Shown: positions 6,484 to 9,134 of the stretch, piece after piece
Numbering within the stretch: position 1 is the stretch's first letter
How the letters are laid out: each line of letters begins with the position of its first letter
NCBI GenBank assembly: GCA_937941745.1
Contig: CALDGV010000494.1
Span: 1 to 9,134 of the forward strand
Length of the DNA: 9,134 nucleotides
Source: an uncultured Prosthecobacter sp.
Lineage (GTDB): Bacteria; Verrucomicrobiota; Verrucomicrobiia; Verrucomicrobiales; Verrucomicrobiaceae
Direction of reading: 5' to 3'
Translations under genes and position numbers: made by a program
Notes under the pieces: model-generated
Told to the model about the DNA's origin: nothing
The model's input: only the letters and a program-made list of their open reading frames with translations
Database searches by the model: none

Positions 6484-7833
6484 ATGCCCACCGACCGCCG
6501 TTCCTTCCTCAAATCCGCCTCCCTAGCCGCCAGCTCCGTCGCCTTCCCCGCAGTTGTGAAGTCGGCGAGTCCAAACTCCAAGCTCCAGGTCGTCTCCGTC
6601 GGCGCGAACGGCATGGCCTACAGCGACATCAAAAACATCTCCGGCCATGCCAACGTGAAGTATGTCGGCTTCTGCGACATCGACAGCACGCGCTTCGACA
6701 AGGTGGATGCTGATCATCCCGGAGTGCCTCACTTTGCCGACTTCCGCGAAATGTACGCCAAGCTGGGCGACAAGTTCGACGCCGTCAACGTCGGCACCCC
6801 AGACCACATGCACGCCAAGGCGGCCATCGATGCCATGCGCCTGGGCAAGCATGTCTATTGCCAGAAGCCTCTGGCCCACACCGTCTGGGAATCCCGCCAG
6901 ATGCGCCTGGAGGCGACGAAGGCCGGAGTCGTGACCCAAATGGGCAACCAGATTCACTCCAACCTCGAATACCGGCTGGGCACACGGCTCATCAAGGAAG
7001 GCGCCATCGGCAAGATCAAGGAGGTCTATTCCTGGGTGGCAGTGACTGGCAACGAGCGGAACAAGCGCCTGTCCCCGGCACCAGGCGCCAAGGTGCCTGC
7101 GCATGTGAACTGGGATCTCTGGATCGGCGGAGCTCCGATGCGGGAATATGCCCCCTGCTATCACCCGTTTGTCTGGCGCGACTGGCAGGACTTTGGCGGA
7201 GGCGCCCTGGGCGACTTCGGCTGCCACATCCTCGACCCTGTCTTCACCGCCCTGGGCATCAAGGCTCCGACCCACATCACCGCCATGAACAGCGGCGTGA
7301 ACGAGCACATCTGGCCCACCCACGAGACGATCGAATACATTTTCCCCGGCAATGAACTGACCGCAGGCAAGACCTTGAAGGTTACCTGGATGGACGGCGG
7401 CCTGCGCCCTGACCGCAAGCTCGCCCGGATGCCGGACAACCTCGACCTGCCTCGCAGCGGCTCCCTCTTCATCGGAGAAGAAGGCAACATGGTCCTCGCC
7501 CATGTGGCCGGCCCACGTCTCTATCCTTTGGACAAGTTCACCGGCTTCAAATACCCCAAAGAACAGGGCCTCAGCCACTGGCACCGCTGGGTGGATGCCT
7601 GCCTGGGCGGTGAAAAGACCAGCGATGGCTTCGACTACGCCGGACCACTTTCTGAAACCGTGCAGCTTGGCAACGTGGCCACTCGTCTGGCCACGGGAGA
7701 AATCGACCAGCGCACCGGACGTCCACTGGAACTGAAGACGCTGGAGTGGGACACCGAGGCCTTTGCCTTCAAAAACAACCCTGCAGCCGACAAGCTCCTG
7801 ACCAAGACCTACCGCGAAGGCTGGGCGATCTGA
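6484..7833 (+). CDS. Tat-signal Gfo/Idh/MocA family oxidoreductase
   Basis: NAD(P)-dependent sugar or polyol dehydrogenase-type enzyme, probably exported in folded form by the Tat pathway, a type common in Planctomycetes and Verrucomicrobia. The protein has 449 residues. A twin-arginine motif DRRSFLK (4-10) precedes a weakly hydrophobic stretch to about residue 25. The Rossmann fold starts at LQVVSVGANGMAYSDI (34-49), with GFCDID at 62-67 and VGTPDHMHAKAA at 103-114. The usual EKP is CQKP (126-129), keeping the Lys-Pro. The catalytic-side segment GGGALGDFGCHILD (238-251) has the D and H spacing of the family. The C-terminal half is the beta-sheet substrate domain, with WVDACLGGEKTS and YAGPLSETVQLGNVA (385-399). 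The ATG at 6484 puts the RR motif at residues 5-6; the open frame extends upstream to 6367 and an in-frame GTG lies at 6478, but neither improves the signal. Its stop abuts the SIS gene's stop. The substrate is unknown. Confidence 0.95.
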   Translation: MPTDRRSFLKSASLAASSVAFPAVVKSASPNSKLQVVSVGANGMAYSDIKNISGHANVKYVGFCDIDSTRFDKVDADHPGVPHFADFREMYAKLGDKFDAVNVGTPDHMHAKAAIDAMRLGKHVYCQKPLAHTVWESRQMRLEATKAGVVTQMGNQIHSNLEYRLGTRLIKEGAIGKIKEVYSWVAVTGNERNKRLSPAPGAKVPAHVNWDLWIGGAPMREYAPCYHPFVWRDWQDFGGGALGDFGCHILDPVFTALGIKAPTHITAMNSGVNEHIWPTHETIEYIFPGNELTAGKTLKVTWMDGGLRPDRKLARMPDNLDLPRSGSLFIGEEGNMVLAHVAGPRLYPLDKFTGFKYPKEQGLSHWHRWVDACLGGEKTSDGFDYAGPLSETVQLGNVATRLATGEIDQRTGRPLELKTLEWDTEAFAFKNNPAADKLLTKTYREGWAI

Positions 7834-8613
7834 TCAGACACCGAGCCCGGCATAATACGGAGCCATGCGCCGCGCATGCTCGTCGTAGGCCGCTTCAAAA
7901 AGTTCCGTGGCTTTTTGAGCACCCACGACGGCGCCCGCAGTGAGCACTTTGGGTGGCTGACCTGCCTTGGTAAGGCGGTCAGCCACTTCTGCTTTGATGG
8001 CATTCACCAGCAGGCAGCCACCCACCGTGCTTCCTGGGGCCACCGGCGTTTCCAGCCCTTCAACCTTCACCATTGCATCCCCGACCGGCGCGCCGGTATC
8101 GAGCACGACTTCGGCAAAATCCTGCAGCTTCTTGCCGCCAGGATGACGGCTAGTGCTGGCCTCCGCATGAACCTTGGAGATGATGGCCACCACCTTCACG
8201 CCGCGACGCTGGAACTCTTCCGCCATCTCCACAGGCACCACATTGCAGCCGCTGGAGGAAACCACCAGCGCGCTGTCGCCTTGCTTGAGGTCGAAATTTC
8301 TCAAAATGCGTGCAGCAAGACCGCTGACGTTCTCCAGAAACATCGCCTGACGTTGCCCATTCGCTCCGACGACAAGGTTGTGGAAGGTCAGGGAGAGCTC
8401 GACGATGGGGTTGAAGCCAGGAAAGGAGCCATAACGAGGCCACATTTCCTCCACCAAAATGCGGCTGTGCCCCGAACCGAACACATGCACCATCTGACCG
8501 GCCAGAATGGTCTGGGCAAAGAGATCCGCCGCCTGTTGAATGACCGGCAACTGGGCACGGACGCAGTCAATCAGTTCGGAAGATTTGGCGAGATAGCTTT
8601 CAGCAGGAGTCAT
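7834..8613 (-). CDS. SIS domain-containing protein (UPF0309-type sugar-phosphate protein)
   Basis: Cytoplasmic protein with a sugar isomerase (SIS) fold, which binds phosphosugars; family members act as isomerases, etherases or regulators, and the UPF0309 group has no firmly assigned reaction. The 259 residues are close to the usual length (about 245-250). HVFGSGHSRILVEE (43-56) is the first nucleotide-like loop and helix, FNPIVE (67-72) follows, and SSSGCNVVPVEMA (119-131) is the phosphosugar-binding serine loop. SRHPGGKKLQDFAEVVLDTG (155-174), APVGDAMVKVEG (175-186) and the STVGG region are characteristic of UPF0309. The ATG at 8613 is chosen; a TTG at 8658 would add a 15-residue hydrophobic leader that makes no sense for this cytosolic fold. 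It follows the ROK gene by 57 bases on the same strand, so an operon for sugar phosphorylation and processing is likely. Confidence 0.93.
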   Translation of the reverse strand: MTPAESYLAKSSELIDCVRAQLPVIQQAADLFAQTILAGQMVHVFGSGHSRILVEEMWPRYGSFPGFNPIVELSLTFHNLVVGANGQRQAMFLENVSGLAARILRNFDLKQGDSALVVSSSGCNVVPVEMAEEFQRRGVKVVAIISKVHAEASTSRHPGGKKLQDFAEVVLDTGAPVGDAMVKVEGLETPVAPGSTVGGCLLVNAIKAEVADRLTKAGQPPKVLTAGAVVGAQKATELFEAAYDEHARRMAPYYAGLGV

Positions 8614-8670
8614 GAGAAGAACGAGAAACAGTGTTTGCGGTGACAGCAGGATGAACAAGACCGGAAAAGA

Positions 8671-9134
8671 TCAATCCTGCAAAGAAAGGCTGCGCACACA
8701 GCCATAGACACCGGCCCATTCTCCGGCAGAAGCCAGGCAGAGCTGCACACGATGACCACCGGGTGTCCATTCCAATTCATCAAGGCAGGCCTGCAGCGGC
8801 TGCATGAGCGCCTCACCAGCACCAGAAGCAATGCCACCGCCCAGGATGACCCTTTCAGGATCCAGCACATTCACCAGCGAGACGATGCCGACAGCGAGGT
8901 AGCGCACGGACTCAAGCCACAGTCTGCCAGCTTCTGGATCACCAGCGGCAGCCTTGGCGACCAGAACATGGGTGTTTTCATAACGGCCCGCCCCACGTTC
9001 CTGGAGGGTCTTGTTGCCGAGGAAGGATTCCAGGCTGCCGGGCGTGTTGAAGATGTCCTTGGGCGCATGGGCATCGACGCTGATATGGCCCAAATGACCA
9101 CCACGGCCAACATGGCCTTTGAGCAGCCTGCCAC
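8671..9134 (-). CDS. ROK family sugar kinase, N-terminal part missing
   Basis: C-terminal 153 residues of a ROK-family (glucokinase/N-acetyl-hexosamine kinase-like) protein; the ATP-binding DxGGT motif would lie beyond the right edge. The frame is open to the edge, so the gene does not start inside the window. Near the edge it reads GRGGHLGHISVD, the family GxLGHxxxD segment whose His helps position the sugar. The block that follows (APKDIFNTPGSLESFLGN) has no cysteine, where typical ROK proteins have the GxCGCxxxGCxE zinc motif. LDPERVILGGGIASGAGEAL and GEWAGVYGCV are the expected nucleotide-side and C-terminal motifs. Absence of a DNA-binding domain cannot be judged, so a ROK repressor is possible, but kinase is more likely next to a SIS gene. 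It stops 57 bases before the SIS gene on the same strand. Confidence 0.9.
   Translation of the reverse strand, partial: GRLLKGHVGRGGHLGHISVDAHAPKDIFNTPGSLESFLGNKTLQERGAGRYENTHVLVAKAAAGDPEAGRLWLESVRYLAVGIVSLVNVLDPERVILGGGIASGAGEALMQPLQACLDELEWTPGGHRVQLCLASAGEWAGVYGCVRSLSLQD

Noticed and set aside
6381..6614. An N-terminal extension of about 78 residues on MnmE
   Set aside because: It overlaps the oxidoreductase start on the other strand and is unlike MnmE N-termini, which begin within a few residues of the DTIAAI segment.
6523..7584. A 353-codon open frame on the minus strand opposite the oxidoreductase
   Set aside because: Antisense shadow without motifs; the plus strand encodes an intact Gfo/Idh/MocA protein.
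8614..8658. A hydrophobic 15-residue leader on the SIS protein from a TTG start, which could look like a signal peptide
   Set aside because: SIS/UPF0309 proteins are cytosolic, the leader lacks a basic N-region, and the ATG at 8613 gives the expected length.

Overview
This window most likely comes from the chromosome of a Verrucomicrobiota bacterium, probably in or near Verrucomicrobiaceae (Prosthecobacter/Verrucomicrobium-like). The lineage is inferred from gene content and style: a GC-rich genome, a secreted sulfatase with a Lys/Ala-rich tail, a Tat-targeted Gfo/Idh/MocA oxidoreductase, a ROK kinase without the usual zinc cysteines, and start codons without clear Shine-Dalgarno sequences. 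No sequence search was possible.

The window holds eight protein-coding genes, packed tightly on both strands. From left to right: (1) an M3-family oligopeptidase on the minus strand, cut by the left edge just before its expected zinc-binding motif; (2) a divergent plus-strand CNNM/CBS/CorC-type membrane protein; (3) a convergent junction of 26 bases with a small GC-rich hairpin; (4) a minus-strand run, read in the order mnmE (tRNA modification GTPase), a small membrane-anchored protein of unknown function, and a secreted sulfatase, with gaps of 66 and 75 bases; (5) a divergent intergenic region of about 115 bases; (6) a plus-strand Tat-signal Gfo/Idh/MocA oxidoreductase; (7) a minus-strand pair, read in the order ROK-family sugar kinase (cut by the right edge) and a UPF0309-type SIS-domain sugar-phosphate protein. 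The stop codons of (6) and the SIS gene abut exactly.

The genes do not form one system. The left half mixes housekeeping functions (peptide turnover, ion homeostasis, tRNA modification) with one sulfatase. The right half looks like sugar metabolism: a ROK kinase and a SIS protein fit phosphorylation and further processing of a sugar or amino sugar, and the Tat-targeted oxidoreductase fits the polysaccharide-degrading lifestyle of this phylum, as does the sulfatase. I saw no tRNA or rRNA gene, CRISPR array, insertion sequence, prophage gene or toxin-antitoxin pair. No previously undescribed multi-gene system is evident. The points most worth a second look are small: a hairpin ending on the sulfatase start codon, a possible leaderless start for the oxidoreductase, the missing ROK zinc motif, the uncharacterised protein between mnmE and the sulfatase, and abutting convergent stops.
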